Source: Ralstonia insidiosa
GTDB taxonomy: Bacteria; Pseudomonadota; Gammaproteobacteria; Burkholderiales; Burkholderiaceae
Reading direction: 5' to 3'
NCBI RefSeq assembly: GCF_008801405.1
Contig: NZ_VZPV01000002.1
Span: forward strand, 124,001 to 188,000
Length of the DNA: 64,000 nucleotides
The translations under genes were made by a program, and so were the position numbers. Under the pieces are notes generated by a model. It did not search any database, had not been told where the DNA came from, and was given only the letters and a program-made list of their open reading frames with translations. Positions 16,245-24,432 of the stretch are shown here, in pieces. Each line of letters begins with the position of its first letter. The first letter of the stretch is position 1.

Positions 16245-17543
16245 TCAGCGCGGGTTCGGGAAGCGGATGCGGAATTCGGTGTACTCGTGCTCGACCGACT
16301 TGCACGAGATGCTGGCGCCCCAGCCACGCAACACCTTGCGGCAGAACATCAGGCCGATCCCCGTGCCGCGATGCGCTGGGTAGGAGAAGAACGGCTCGAA
16401 CATCCGCTTGAGCACGGTCGACGAGATGCCCGAACCGGTATCGCGTACGACGATCTCCACCCCGCGCGACGACCTCTCATAGCTGAAGTGAAGATCCCCC
16501 TTGCCCACGCGTTGGATGGCCTCCAGCGCGTTCTTGGTCAGGTTGGTGATGATGTGCTCGAACAAGCTCGCGTTGCCCAGCACCCGCACTCCGATGCTCG
16601 GTGCAATCGACACCAGCTCCCGCGTCCCAGGCTCAAAAGGAAAGGCCGCAATGGCTGAGCAGATCGCCTCGTGCGGATCAAACCAGTTGATGCTGACGGT
16701 CTGCGGATCTTTTGAATTGGCGACCAGCAACTCGATGCTGTTGTTGGCACGCACCACATCGGTACGCATGCGCTCGACCGCATGCTGCACCGCCGGCAGG
16801 TCTGGGTGGTCGGGCGGCACCAGCTTGGGCAAGCGATCCTGAATGCCGCGCGCTGTCAGGGCTAGGCTGGCCAGCGGCGTGCGCAACTCATGGGCCACGG
16901 TGCCCAGCGCCAGCGCCACACCGCGCTGTTTCTGCTCGGCCAGGATCTGGCGGTCCAACTTGATGACGACGAGCACGGCCACGACAAACGCCACCACCGG
17001 TATCTGCTCCAGCAGCGCATGCCACGGAAACGCTGCCACCGCGTTGCCGGCCAGCAAGAACAGCGCCGTCGCAGCAAACGCCCCACTGATGAGCGAGATC
17101 AGCGCGAACGCCGTACTGAAATGGAACAGGATGACGACGGCAATGACCACCGACTCCGCCCACACCATCGTCCCGGCGTTCTCGAGATAGAAGAAGATGA
17201 AGGCAAACGGCAGCCCAGCCGTAATGGCAAACAATGCATAGGCCGGCAGCCACTTGTATTGCGACAGCCGGTTGGCAAACAGCAACGGAATGAACAGCAG
17301 CGTGCACACGGCGCGCAGCCAGACGTTCTCATACGGCTGCGGAAAAACGACCGACCAGATCACGAAGTACAACGGGTGGCCGAGCACCCCCAGCGCACCC
17401 ACGAAGCGGATGCGGCGCAGCCGCGCCGCGCTCTCTTCGTCAAGCAGTGCCGCGCTCGTCAACGAGGTCGCGAGGTACTGCCAGACGCGGGCCGGCCAGC
17501 GACCCGGATTGTCTGCGGGGACTCCACCCACTGTGTTCGTCAT
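16245..17543 (-). CDS. Membrane sensor histidine kinase, CqsS/LqsS-like
   Basis: The 432-residue protein has an N-terminal region with about six to seven membrane helices (residues 45-195). A kinase core follows: H-box TVAHELRTPLAS with His218, N-box ITNLTKNALEAI, G1 DTGSGIS, and G2 GTGIGLMFC. No receiver domain follows. The start overlaps the stop of the synthase gene as ATGA, so the two are translationally coupled. By architecture and linkage to a CqsA/LqsA-type synthase it is probably the receptor for the alpha-hydroxyketone signal, as LqsS, CqsS or JqsS. No response-regulator gene is seen nearby. Confidence 0.82.
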   Translation of the reverse strand: MTNTVGGVPADNPGRWPARVWQYLATSLTSAALLDEESAARLRRIRFVGALGVLGHPLYFVIWSVVFPQPYENVWLRAVCTLLFIPLLFANRLSQYKWLPAYALFAITAGLPFAFIFFYLENAGTMVWAESVVIAVVILFHFSTAFALISLISGAFAATALFLLAGNAVAAFPWHALLEQIPVVAFVVAVLVVIKLDRQILAEQKQRGVALALGTVAHELRTPLASLALTARGIQDRLPKLVPPDHPDLPAVQHAVERMRTDVVRANNSIELLVANSKDPQTVSINWFDPHEAICSAIAAFPFEPGTRELVSIAPSIGVRVLGNASLFEHIITNLTKNALEAIQRVGKGDLHFSYERSSRGVEIVVRDTGSGISSTVLKRMFEPFFSYPAHRGTGIGLMFCRKVLRGWGASISCKSVEHEYTEFRIRFPNPR

Positions 17544-18829
17544 GCGTTCGCCAAACATGCATTGAGTTGAACGGCGGCTGCAGGTCTTCGCATCCGGCGC
17601 GTGGACGCCCAATCGTCCAGCCCCACCCGATCACGAATCTCTGCCAGGACACCAAGCAGCCGCCCGATCTCTGCGGGCGTGAGCTTGGCATGCAGCGTCA
17701 GGCGCACCAACGCCCGGTTTCTGGGCGTAGCCGGCGCACAGAATACCGCACCGAAGATGCCGCGGGCCTGCAATGCGTCGCGCAGCACCTTGACCTGCGG
17801 CTCGGGCCCCGCCTCCAGCCCGATGATCTGCTCGGTGCCGTCACTGATGTTGTAGCCCAGCGCGGCGATACCTGCGCGCACAGAGCGGGTGATGGCATGC
17901 AGACTCTCGCGTCGAGCCTCCGCCGCACCAATGAAATCCGCCGCGGCCTCGAACCAGGCCAGTTCGTGCCGCAGCAACCCCGAACTGAAAATGGCTGGGC
18001 GAGCCTCTACGGCAAAGAAATCCTTGAACAGGCCACTGCAGGCAACAAACCCGGCACGGCCGGCAAACGTCTTGGCCAATGACGCCGTACGAAAGTGCAC
18101 ACGGCGCTCCAGCCCCAGTTGCACCACCAGACCCGCCCCGCCCGGCCCGTGCGTGCCCAGGGAGTGGGATTCATCCACCACGATGACCGAGCCGCTGGCC
18201 TCGGCCGCCACCACCAGCGCCGTCAACGGCGCCACGCTGCCGGTGGTGCTGTAGACGGAATCCACCACGATGATGCCGGGGCCGGTCCGCTCCAGTTGCC
18301 GGTTCAGATGGTCTACGTCGTTATGGCGAAACGGCACCGGTACCGCGCCCGCCGCGGTGATGCCCTCCCACAGCGAGGCGTGCGCGGCCATATCGATATA
18401 GACGGGCACGCCTGGTCCTGCAATGCACTGGATCAGCCCGACATTCGCGGCCCAGCCGGATTGGGCGATCAAGCCGGCCTCGGCGCGCATCATGGCAGCC
18501 AGCCGGGCTTCCACCCGGCTCTGCGGCGTATCACCGTGCTGGAACACGGCTGACATGAGCAGTTCGTGCTCGTGCCCGAGCAGTGCGCGCGCCTGCGCAC
18601 GTACCAATTCCCGCTCGCCGAGCAAGCATAGGTAGTCGTTGCTGTTCAGGAACAGGGCATCGGGCCCTGGCGTGCGGCCGTGGAGCAGGTGGTCTCCGCC
18701 CCAGAGCTTGCCCATGCGATCGTCATAGTGGCGCCGCATGCGAACAGCAATCCAGTCCGGCAACGCCGGCGCGGCAGGAGAAGGTGTGGGGAGCAGTGCA
18801 GAAGAGACGTGCGTTGGCAGCGTGGTCAT
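17540..18829 (-). CDS. Alpha-hydroxyketone autoinducer synthase, CqsA/LqsA-like
   Basis: The 429-residue PLP enzyme belongs to the alpha-oxoamine synthase fold. Asp219 and His222 lie in VVDESHSLGTHGPGGAGL and the Schiff-base Lys253 in TASLAKTFAGRAG. The DESHSLGTHG form and the DRMGKLWGGDHLLHGR N-terminal region fit CqsA/LqsA rather than BioF or Kbl, and no biotin or threonine-degradation genes are near. Such enzymes condense an acyl-CoA with S-adenosylmethionine or 2-aminobutyrate to give a quorum signal. It is coupled to the downstream kinase by a 4-bp overlap. The start at 18829 follows GAGG. The acyl chain is unknown. Confidence 0.85.
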   Translation of the reverse strand: MTTLPTHVSSALLPTPSPAAPALPDWIAVRMRRHYDDRMGKLWGGDHLLHGRTPGPDALFLNSNDYLCLLGERELVRAQARALLGHEHELLMSAVFQHGDTPQSRVEARLAAMMRAEAGLIAQSGWAANVGLIQCIAGPGVPVYIDMAAHASLWEGITAAGAVPVPFRHNDVDHLNRQLERTGPGIIVVDSVYSTTGSVAPLTALVVAAEASGSVIVVDESHSLGTHGPGGAGLVVQLGLERRVHFRTASLAKTFAGRAGFVACSGLFKDFFAVEARPAIFSSGLLRHELAWFEAAADFIGAAEARRESLHAITRSVRAGIAALGYNISDGTEQIIGLEAGPEPQVKVLRDALQARGIFGAVFCAPATPRNRALVRLTLHAKLTPAEIGRLLGVLAEIRDRVGLDDWASTRRMRRPAAAVQLNACLANA

Positions 18830-19043
18830 GGAGGCCTCGTCGGGTTGGTAATGGAAAGACCAAACACCGGTGGCCTTGCATCGACCACCGGGATGCAATC
18901 CGAACAACCATCATGGCACGTCAGTGCGTGCGCATTTCATCTACAACGAAGCGCCCGCCAGCGCTGATTCAGGACGATGGCGGCCAAGCCCACTGCCTGC
19001 TTGAAGCGCGGGCCGGAAACGATATTGGATTAAACCAAATGTA

Positions 19044-19463
19044 TTAAGCGGGTGCGCAACCGCGCTGCGCGACACGTACGTCAACACGCTCCGGTGCCAG
19101 CGCACGTTCAAACACGGCGCGCGCACCATGCGTTGTGCCGGTGCCGCACATGAAGGCATCAATGGCGGCAAACCCGTGCTCCGGCCACGTGTGGATCGAC
19201 AAGTGTGACTCCGCCAGCAAGAGGACACCCGTCACACCACCCTGCTCACCGGCGGACGCGCCCACACGCAGCGAATCGAAACGATGGAGATGCGCATGAA
19301 GAATGGTGGCACCCAGCGCGGCAGCTGCCTCGCGCAGCGCAGCCTCCAGGGCCTGGGCATCACGCAGCAGCACGGGCGCCACGCCATACAGATCGAGCAG
19401 CAGATGCTCGCCCACTGCAGCAGAGGTTGCGGCAGCGTGCGGCGTCGCGTCCGTGCGCGTCAC
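19044..19463 (-). CDS. speD: S-adenosylmethionine decarboxylase proenzyme
   Basis: The 139-residue pyruvoyl enzyme decarboxylates SAM, supplying the aminopropyl donor for polyamine synthesis. The self-cleavage site is in LLLAESHLSIHTWPEHGF, between Glu85 and Ser86, which becomes the pyruvoyl group. His91 and Cys106 (DAFMCG) are in the expected places. The start is a GTG overlapping the preceding stop as GTGA, so it is coupled to the Gly-rich gene. It ends the DUF350/SPFH/DUF4178 operon. It lies 214 bp upstream of the hydroxyketone synthase, whose family also uses SAM. Confidence 0.92.
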   Translation of the reverse strand: MTRTDATPHAAATSAAVGEHLLLDLYGVAPVLLRDAQALEAALREAAAALGATILHAHLHRFDSLRVGASAGEQGGVTGVLLLAESHLSIHTWPEHGFAAIDAFMCGTGTTHGARAVFERALAPERVDVRVAQRGCAPA

Positions 19464-19645
19464 TTGTGGCCCCCGCTGAAGCCGCCACCGTAACCGCTAC
19501 CGCCGGACGAGCCGCCCCAGTACGAAGACCCGCTGGTGCTGCTGCCATACGACGGCGTGCGCGGCGCCGCAAAACCGGCTCTCCAGTCCATGACCGTTGC
19601 GCCAATCACCACGCACACGGCGTACAGCACGAACCAGCCTTTCAT
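19460..19645 (-). CDS. 61-residue membrane peptide with Gly/Ser/Tyr-rich tail
   Basis: The protein has one N-terminal membrane helix (about residues 4-22, GWFVLYAVCVVIGATV) and a low-complexity tail of Gly, Ser, Tyr and Trp (SSYWGGSSGGSGYGGGFSGG) ending in HK. It overlaps its neighbours by 4 bp on both sides (ATGA with the DUF4178 gene, GTGA with speD). It is therefore a genuine coupled operon member. I do not recognise a family. The tail could line or interact with the SPFH assembly, but this is speculation. Confidence 0.65.
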   Translation of the reverse strand: MKGWFVLYAVCVVIGATVMDWRAGFAAPRTPSYGSSTSGSSYWGGSSGGSGYGGGFSGGHK

Positions 19646-21093
19646 TCCCCACCCCCGACCTTGGCGACCAGCCATGCCGGCACGATCAGCATCAGCGCTG
19701 CAAAGAACGTGATCACAAACACCGAACCCGGCGCCATGAAGAACGGCACCAGATTCAGCAAACCGAGCAGCACACAGGACACCACTGCCACGGTCATGTA
19801 GCCCGAGCCCGATGCCTCCTTGACCGGTTCGGCCACCACCTTGCCGAACCACGCCTTGATCTGCGCAGTGCTGACCGGCGTGCTCTTAGACCAGCTCAGT
19901 TCATGCGCATCGCTCTCTGCGGCAAGGCTTTCCTGGCCAGCCGTGTATTCGACCACGCGGGTCTGGTCGCCGGCCTGCACGCGCCAGTTGAAGGCGCCGG
20001 CAGCGTAGGTCACGCGTGCGGTGTAGTCCTCGTCGCGGGTGTACTGCGTGTTGCCCAGCGTGGCCTTGCGGCCGTCGATCTGCGTGGGCCAGCGGTCGAG
20101 CACGTTGGCGCGGAACCAGCCGTCATCGGTTTCCACCATCCACGTGAAACCGCGCTTGGGGGTGTACAGCAGGTATTCGAACCACTCGCCGCCGCCGTCG
20201 ACCACCGTGCGACGCATCACGCCGATCACCTGCCACTGCTGGCCGTCGATCAACGCCTTGTCGCCCAGTTCCAGCGTGGTGACAACCTGCGGCACGGACC
20301 GGGCGCGGGCGATAATCTCGCCGCGCGGTGTGGCGGCATCGATGGCCGCGCCACAGCCGGGGCACAACACATGCCCGGTCACGCCAGGGCTGAACGGGAT
20401 CGACGTGCCGCACTGCGGGCAGTCGAGGTTGGTGAGCTTGCGGGGGACGCGGCCGGCGGTTTCCTTGATCTCGGCGTCGGTGCGCAGGAGTTGGCACTTG
20501 AGCGCTTCGAGCGTGGTGGCCTCGCCCAGGTAGAGCGTGGGCGCCGTACCGTCGGAATAGTCGAGCGTGATGAAGGCGTCTTCGCGGCGGCCATCGGCCA
20601 CGCGCGCATGCCAGCCCTCGCCCACACGGAACGGCAATTCACCCTGGCCGCCGGTGCAATCGGCCTCGCGCACGTCTGACAGCGTGAACTGCTTGCCGTC
20701 AGCATCGTAAAGCTGCCCGGGCCGCAACGTTTCGAACGCCACGGCGTTGCGCGGCACGCCACGCGAGAAGGTCATGGTGACCTGGCCCGAAGCCTCAGCC
20801 AGCCAGCCATCGGTGCTGTCGTCAAACAGCACGTACCACTCGTTCCAGAAGCCCGCGTCGTAGCGCAACTGGATGCGCCCCACGACGGTGAAGGCCTTGT
20901 TCTTGTAGCGCCCGGTGGTGCCGATCTGCACGCGCGCGTAGTCCTCCAGCACGGCAGACATCTTGCCGATGTCGGACAGCGTTTCGCCGTCGCGCAGCAG
21001 TGTGCTCTTGCAAAAGCTGCACACCGTCATCACGGCAGCGGCGGACTTCAGTTCCACCGGCGCGCCACACGCCGGGCAGTTGGCATGAAACAT
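19642..21093 (-). CDS. DUF4178 double-domain protein with zinc ribbons and membrane anchor
   Basis: The 483-residue protein starts with a zinc-ribbon CPAC...CSFC (residues 6-29). A DUF4178 domain follows (GRYKNKAFTVVGRIQLRYDAGFWNEWYVLF), then a second ribbon CPQC...CPGC, and a second DUF4178 domain (GQQWQVIGVMRRTVVDGGGEWFEYLL). Two C-terminal membrane helices lie near residues 430-475. The family is found next to PspA/SPFH, DUF350 and polyamine genes, and its biochemical role is unknown. The ATG at 21093 directly begins the ribbon. It overlaps the Gly-rich gene. Confidence 0.82.
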   Translation of the reverse strand: MFHANCPACGAPVELKSAAAVMTVCSFCKSTLLRDGETLSDIGKMSAVLEDYARVQIGTTGRYKNKAFTVVGRIQLRYDAGFWNEWYVLFDDSTDGWLAEASGQVTMTFSRGVPRNAVAFETLRPGQLYDADGKQFTLSDVREADCTGGQGELPFRVGEGWHARVADGRREDAFITLDYSDGTAPTLYLGEATTLEALKCQLLRTDAEIKETAGRVPRKLTNLDCPQCGTSIPFSPGVTGHVLCPGCGAAIDAATPRGEIIARARSVPQVVTTLELGDKALIDGQQWQVIGVMRRTVVDGGGEWFEYLLYTPKRGFTWMVETDDGWFRANVLDRWPTQIDGRKATLGNTQYTRDEDYTARVTYAAGAFNWRVQAGDQTRVVEYTAGQESLAAESDAHELSWSKSTPVSTAQIKAWFGKVVAEPVKEASGSGYMTVAVVSCVLLGLLNLVPFFMAPGSVFVITFFAALMLIVPAWLVAKVGGGE

Positions 21094-21122
21094 GGTCGGG
21101 TCGTTCGATTGCACAGCAAAAC

Positions 21123-21156
21123 GGGCGGCTAAAGGGGCACAGCCCCTTCGCCGCCC
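21123..21156 (-). terminator. Nested hairpin between SPFH and DUF4178 genes
   Basis: Outer arms of 7 bp (21123-21129 and 21150-21156) enclose inner arms of 7 bp (21132-21138 and 21142-21148) around a 3-base loop. On the minus strand a short GTTTTG run follows. It may be a partial terminator or mRNA-stabilising element that lowers expression of the downstream DUF4178-speD part of the operon. Confidence 0.5.
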
Positions 21157-21181
21157 GGTCATTCGAGCAGCAAAGCTGAGC

Positions 21182-22231
21182 TCAGCCCCCGGTCAGTGCC
21201 TTGAGCACGGCGGCCTTGCCGGCATCAAAGTCGGCCTGGGTGATGAGGCCCTTGTCGAGCAGATCCTTGAGCTTGGTCAGGCGTGCGGTCGGGTCGTCGG
21301 CAGCCGGAGCAACCGGTGCGGCGGCAGCCGGTTGTGCAGCAGCGGGGGTAGCCGATCCGGCACCGCCCTGCACAGCGGTGCGCAGGCTCTCGGCCATCGT
21401 CTGGCCCATTGCCAAGCCTGCCGCCAGACCCGCGCCCGTGCCAGCGATGCCACCTTCGTTCTGCGCAGCCAGCGGCAGCGATTCGGCCGCCTGATACTGC
21501 GTGAAGCGCCCCATGTCGCCGGTCATGTCCATGCTGATGCGGCGGTCCATCGCGGCCTGCAGTTCGTCCGGCAGCGTGACGCTGGAGACCTGGAAGCTGT
21601 CGAGCGCCAGGCCGTACTGCGTGAACTGCGGCGCCAGGGTCTCGCGCACCTTGTTCGACATCAGCGTCTGGTTGGCGGCCAAGTCCAGGAACGGCACACC
21701 GGATTCGCCAAACGCCGTGGCCATGGCACCCATGATGACGGGGCCAAGCTGGGCTTCAACTTCGTCGACGGTATAGATGTCGCGCGTGCCGCTCACCTGC
21801 TGGTAAAACTGTTTCGGATCGGCCACGTGGTACGCATACACGCCAAAGGCGCGCAGGCGGATCATGCCGAAATCCTTGTCGCGCACCGTCACCGGCTGCG
21901 GCGTGCCCCAGCGGCGGCCGAGCTGCTGGCGCGTGCTGAAGTAGTAGACGTCGGACTTGAAGGGGGACTCGAACAGCTTGTCCCAGTTCTTCAGGTAGGT
22001 CAGGACGGGCAGCGTCTGCGTGGTCAGCTTGAAGGTGCCGGCACCGAACACATCGGCAATCTGGCCTTCGTTGACGAACATCGCCATCTGCGAGTCGCGC
22101 ACGACCAGGGTGCCGCCGTTCTGGATTTCCATGTCCTGCATGGGATAGCGCCAGGCGAGTACGCCGTCTTCGCTCTCCGTCCACTGCAGGATGTCAATAA
22201 ACTGCTTTTTGATAAAGCTGGACAGGCTCAC
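21182..22231 (-). CDS. SPFH-domain protein with C-terminal SHOCT motif (YdjI-like)
   Basis: The 349-residue protein has an SPFH/virion-core-like domain (residues 1-235; GGTLVVRDSQMAMFVNEGQIADVFGAG is diagnostic), a Gly/Ala-rich stretch, an Ala/Pro linker (about 275-310) and a C-terminal SHOCT segment (LTKLKDLLDKGLITQADFDAGKAAVL). Relatives such as Bacillus YdjI scaffold membrane stress complexes with PspA. There is no transmembrane helix, so membrane contact is peripheral. It lies 38 bp after the DUF350 gene in the same operon. Confidence 0.87.
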   Translation of the reverse strand: MSLSSFIKKQFIDILQWTESEDGVLAWRYPMQDMEIQNGGTLVVRDSQMAMFVNEGQIADVFGAGTFKLTTQTLPVLTYLKNWDKLFESPFKSDVYYFSTRQQLGRRWGTPQPVTVRDKDFGMIRLRAFGVYAYHVADPKQFYQQVSGTRDIYTVDEVEAQLGPVIMGAMATAFGESGVPFLDLAANQTLMSNKVRETLAPQFTQYGLALDSFQVSSVTLPDELQAAMDRRISMDMTGDMGRFTQYQAAESLPLAAQNEGGIAGTGAGLAAGLAMGQTMAESLRTAVQGGAGSATPAAAQPAAAAPVAPAADDPTARLTKLKDLLDKGLITQADFDAGKAAVLKALTGG

Positions 22232-22269
22232 AGGAAACTCCTTCGCGATGATTCGCGGTGCAGGAACAA

Positions 22270-22668
22270 TCAGGACAGGCAGGCAGCGTTGATCACACCA
22301 ACGGCCAGTGCGCTCACGCCAAACAGCATACCGGCGGCGATGTTGTTGTGCTCGATCTGCAGGCGGTAGTCGGGCATCAGGCGCGTGAGCACCACGAAGA
22401 CAATCAACTGCACGACCGACGCCATCACCGACCAGAACAGGAACGGTATCAGGCCATCGGCGTGCGTGATGCTGGATGCAATGGTCAGCACGAAGCCGAG
22501 CAGCGCACCGGCCAGCGACAGCGCTGCAGAGACGTTGCCTTCACGGATCAGCTTGAACTCGTCGTACGGCGTCAGACGCAGGTAGACAAAGAAGAAACCA
22601 GCAAACACCACAGCACCCGCCAGCAGGTGCGAGGCATAGGCGATCACGGAAGCGGTCATATCGGGCAT
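22270..22668 (-). CDS. DUF350 inner-membrane protein (YjfL-like)
   Basis: The 132-residue protein has four predicted helices (about 6-30, 45-67, 75-97, 108-131), and a YLRLTPYDEFKLIREGNVSAALSLAGALLGF region characteristic of DUF350. In E. coli the relative YjfL is next to a PspA homologue and a glutathionylspermidine-synthase-like ligase. Here the neighbours are SPFH and DUF4178 proteins and polyamine enzymes, supporting a conserved membrane-stress module. It is the first gene of the operon. The ATG at 22668 is chosen, and one at 22659 is also possible. Confidence 0.83.
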   Translation of the reverse strand: MPDMTASVIAYASHLLAGAVVFAGFFFVYLRLTPYDEFKLIREGNVSAALSLAGALLGFVLTIASSITHADGLIPFLFWSVMASVVQLIVFVVLTRLMPDYRLQIEHNNIAAGMLFGVSALAVGVINAACLS

Positions 22669-22854
22669 GGGCAGAAGGCAATCAGCCTGGGCAGTGCGCA
22701 AGTGGCGCCACTATAGCGGCTGATGCGCCGCTTGCGTACCCCCCGATGTTGCCCTGCACAGCTGGCTCGCCGCGGCAGAAAAAAGGCGGCACAATCGCGC
22801 TCGCATTTGCGCCAGCCGTTTGTTAACGCACGATCATCTTCCCCCTGCCTTCGC

Positions 22855-24432
22855 ATGTCCACGCCGCAGCCTGACGCCACCTACGAACCTACGCAGCCGG
22901 CCGGCCGCGGCAACGCCTTGCTGGTCCTCGCCGTGTTTGTGGTCGCCTCATGCGGGCTGGCTTACGAACTGATTGCCGGGGCACTGGCTTCGTACCTGCT
23001 GGGCGATTCGATCCTGCAGTTCTCCTCCATCATCGGCGCCTATCTGTTTGCGATGGGCATCGGCTCGTGGCTCTCGCGCTACGTGGCAGACGATGCATTG
23101 CTCGCCCGCTTTGTCGATCTGGAACTGCTGGTGGGGTTGTTTGGCGGCGTCTCGGCGGCGGCGCTGTTTGTCTTGTTTGCGGTGGAATCAGCGCCGTTCC
23201 GGTTGGTGCTGTACGCGCTGGTGACGGTGATCGGCGTGCTGGTCGGCATGGAGATTCCGCTGGTGATGCGCATGCTGCATCGCCGGCAAGCCAAGTTTTC
23301 CGACCTGGTCAGCCGCGTGCTGACGTTCGATTACCTGGGCGCGCTGGCCGTATCGCTGCTGTTTCCGCTGGTGCTGGCGCCGCGCCTGGGGCTGGTGCGT
23401 ACGGGCTTCCTGTTCGGGCTGCTCAATACGGCGATTGCGGTCTGGACACTCTGGCACTTTCGCGCAGAACTGGCGCTCACCGCCCGCATGCGCAGTGCGA
23501 TGGCGTGGCGTGCGGGCGCTGTCGCTGCCGCGCTGCTGGCGGGCTTTGCCGCATCAGACAAGCTCACGCACTGGTCAGAACGCGCGCTCTTTGGCGACGA
23601 GATCATCCATGCGATTTCATCACCGTATCAACGGCTGGTGGTGACGCGCTGGAAGGATGACCTGCGCCTCTACATCAACGGCAACCTGCAGTTCTCCTCG
23701 CGCGACGAATACCGCTATCACGAGGCGCTGGTGCTGCCCGCGCTGGAATCCGTGCGCGGCGCGCGGCGCGTGCTGGTGCTGGGCGGCGGCGACGGCCTCG
23801 CACTGCGGCAGATCCTGAAGTACCCGCAAGTCGAGCACGTCACCCTGGTCGATCTGGACCCGCGCATGACGAACCTGTTCTCGCATGCGGAGGCGCTGGT
23901 TGCGCTCAACCAGCATGCGTTCAGCGATCCGCGCGTGACGGTGGTCAATGCCGATGCGGGGCAATGGCTGCAGACCGCCACCGACATGTTCGACGTGGCC
24001 ATCGTCGATTTTCCGGACCCGTCCAACTTCAGCATCGGCAAGCTGTATTCGGTGCCGTTCTACCGGCTGCTGTCGCGGCACGTGGCGGATACGGGCTTAG
24101 TCGTCATTCAGGCCACCTCGCCCTACTTCGCGCCACGCTCGTACTGGTGCGTGGATGCAACCCTGAAGGAAGCCGGCTACCGCACGTGGCCGTATCACGC
24201 GCTGGTGCCGTCGTTTGGCGAATGGGGCTTCATCCTCGCCGCGCCGGGCCGGGCGGATTTCCAGCCGCCCACGTCGTACCGCGTGCCGACGCGCTTTCTG
24301 GATGCCGACACCACGCACCAAATGTTCAGCTTCGCGCCCGACATGCCGCGCCCGCAAGTGGAGCCCAACCGGCTGAACAACCAGTCGCTGGTGCGGTACT
24401 TTGAAGAAGACTGGCACGGCGTGCTGCGCTGA
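22855..24432 (+). CDS. Membrane-fused polyamine aminopropyltransferase (SpeE-like)
   Basis: The 525-residue protein has about seven N-terminal membrane helices (residues 20-235) fused to a spermidine-synthase-like Rossmann domain. It shows VLVLGGGDGLALRQIL (SAM-site glycine loop), VTLVDLDPRM and VAIVDFPDPSNFSIGKLYS; the latter replaces the DSTDP of soluble SpeE. It probably transfers aminopropyl groups from the SpeD product to a membrane-accessible amine. It is divergent from the DUF350-speD operon (186-bp shared promoter region) and its stop overlaps the next start as TGATG. The acceptor is unknown. Confidence 0.85.
   Translation: MSTPQPDATYEPTQPAGRGNALLVLAVFVVASCGLAYELIAGALASYLLGDSILQFSSIIGAYLFAMGIGSWLSRYVADDALLARFVDLELLVGLFGGVSAAALFVLFAVESAPFRLVLYALVTVIGVLVGMEIPLVMRMLHRRQAKFSDLVSRVLTFDYLGALAVSLLFPLVLAPRLGLVRTGFLFGLLNTAIAVWTLWHFRAELALTARMRSAMAWRAGAVAAALLAGFAASDKLTHWSERALFGDEIIHAISSPYQRLVVTRWKDDLRLYINGNLQFSSRDEYRYHEALVLPALESVRGARRVLVLGGGDGLALRQILKYPQVEHVTLVDLDPRMTNLFSHAEALVALNQHAFSDPRVTVVNADAGQWLQTATDMFDVAIVDFPDPSNFSIGKLYSVPFYRLLSRHVADTGLVVIQATSPYFAPRSYWCVDATLKEAGYRTWPYHALVPSFGEWGFILAAPGRADFQPPTSYRVPTRFLDADTTHQMFSFAPDMPRPQVEPNRLNNQSLVRYFEEDWHGVLR

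Noticed and set aside
17540..18829. BioF or Kbl (biotin or threonine degradation) as the identity of the PLP enzyme
   Set aside because: No biotin genes or threonine dehydrogenase adjoin it. The DESHSLGTHG form and the overlap with a CqsS-like kinase favour an autoinducer synthase.
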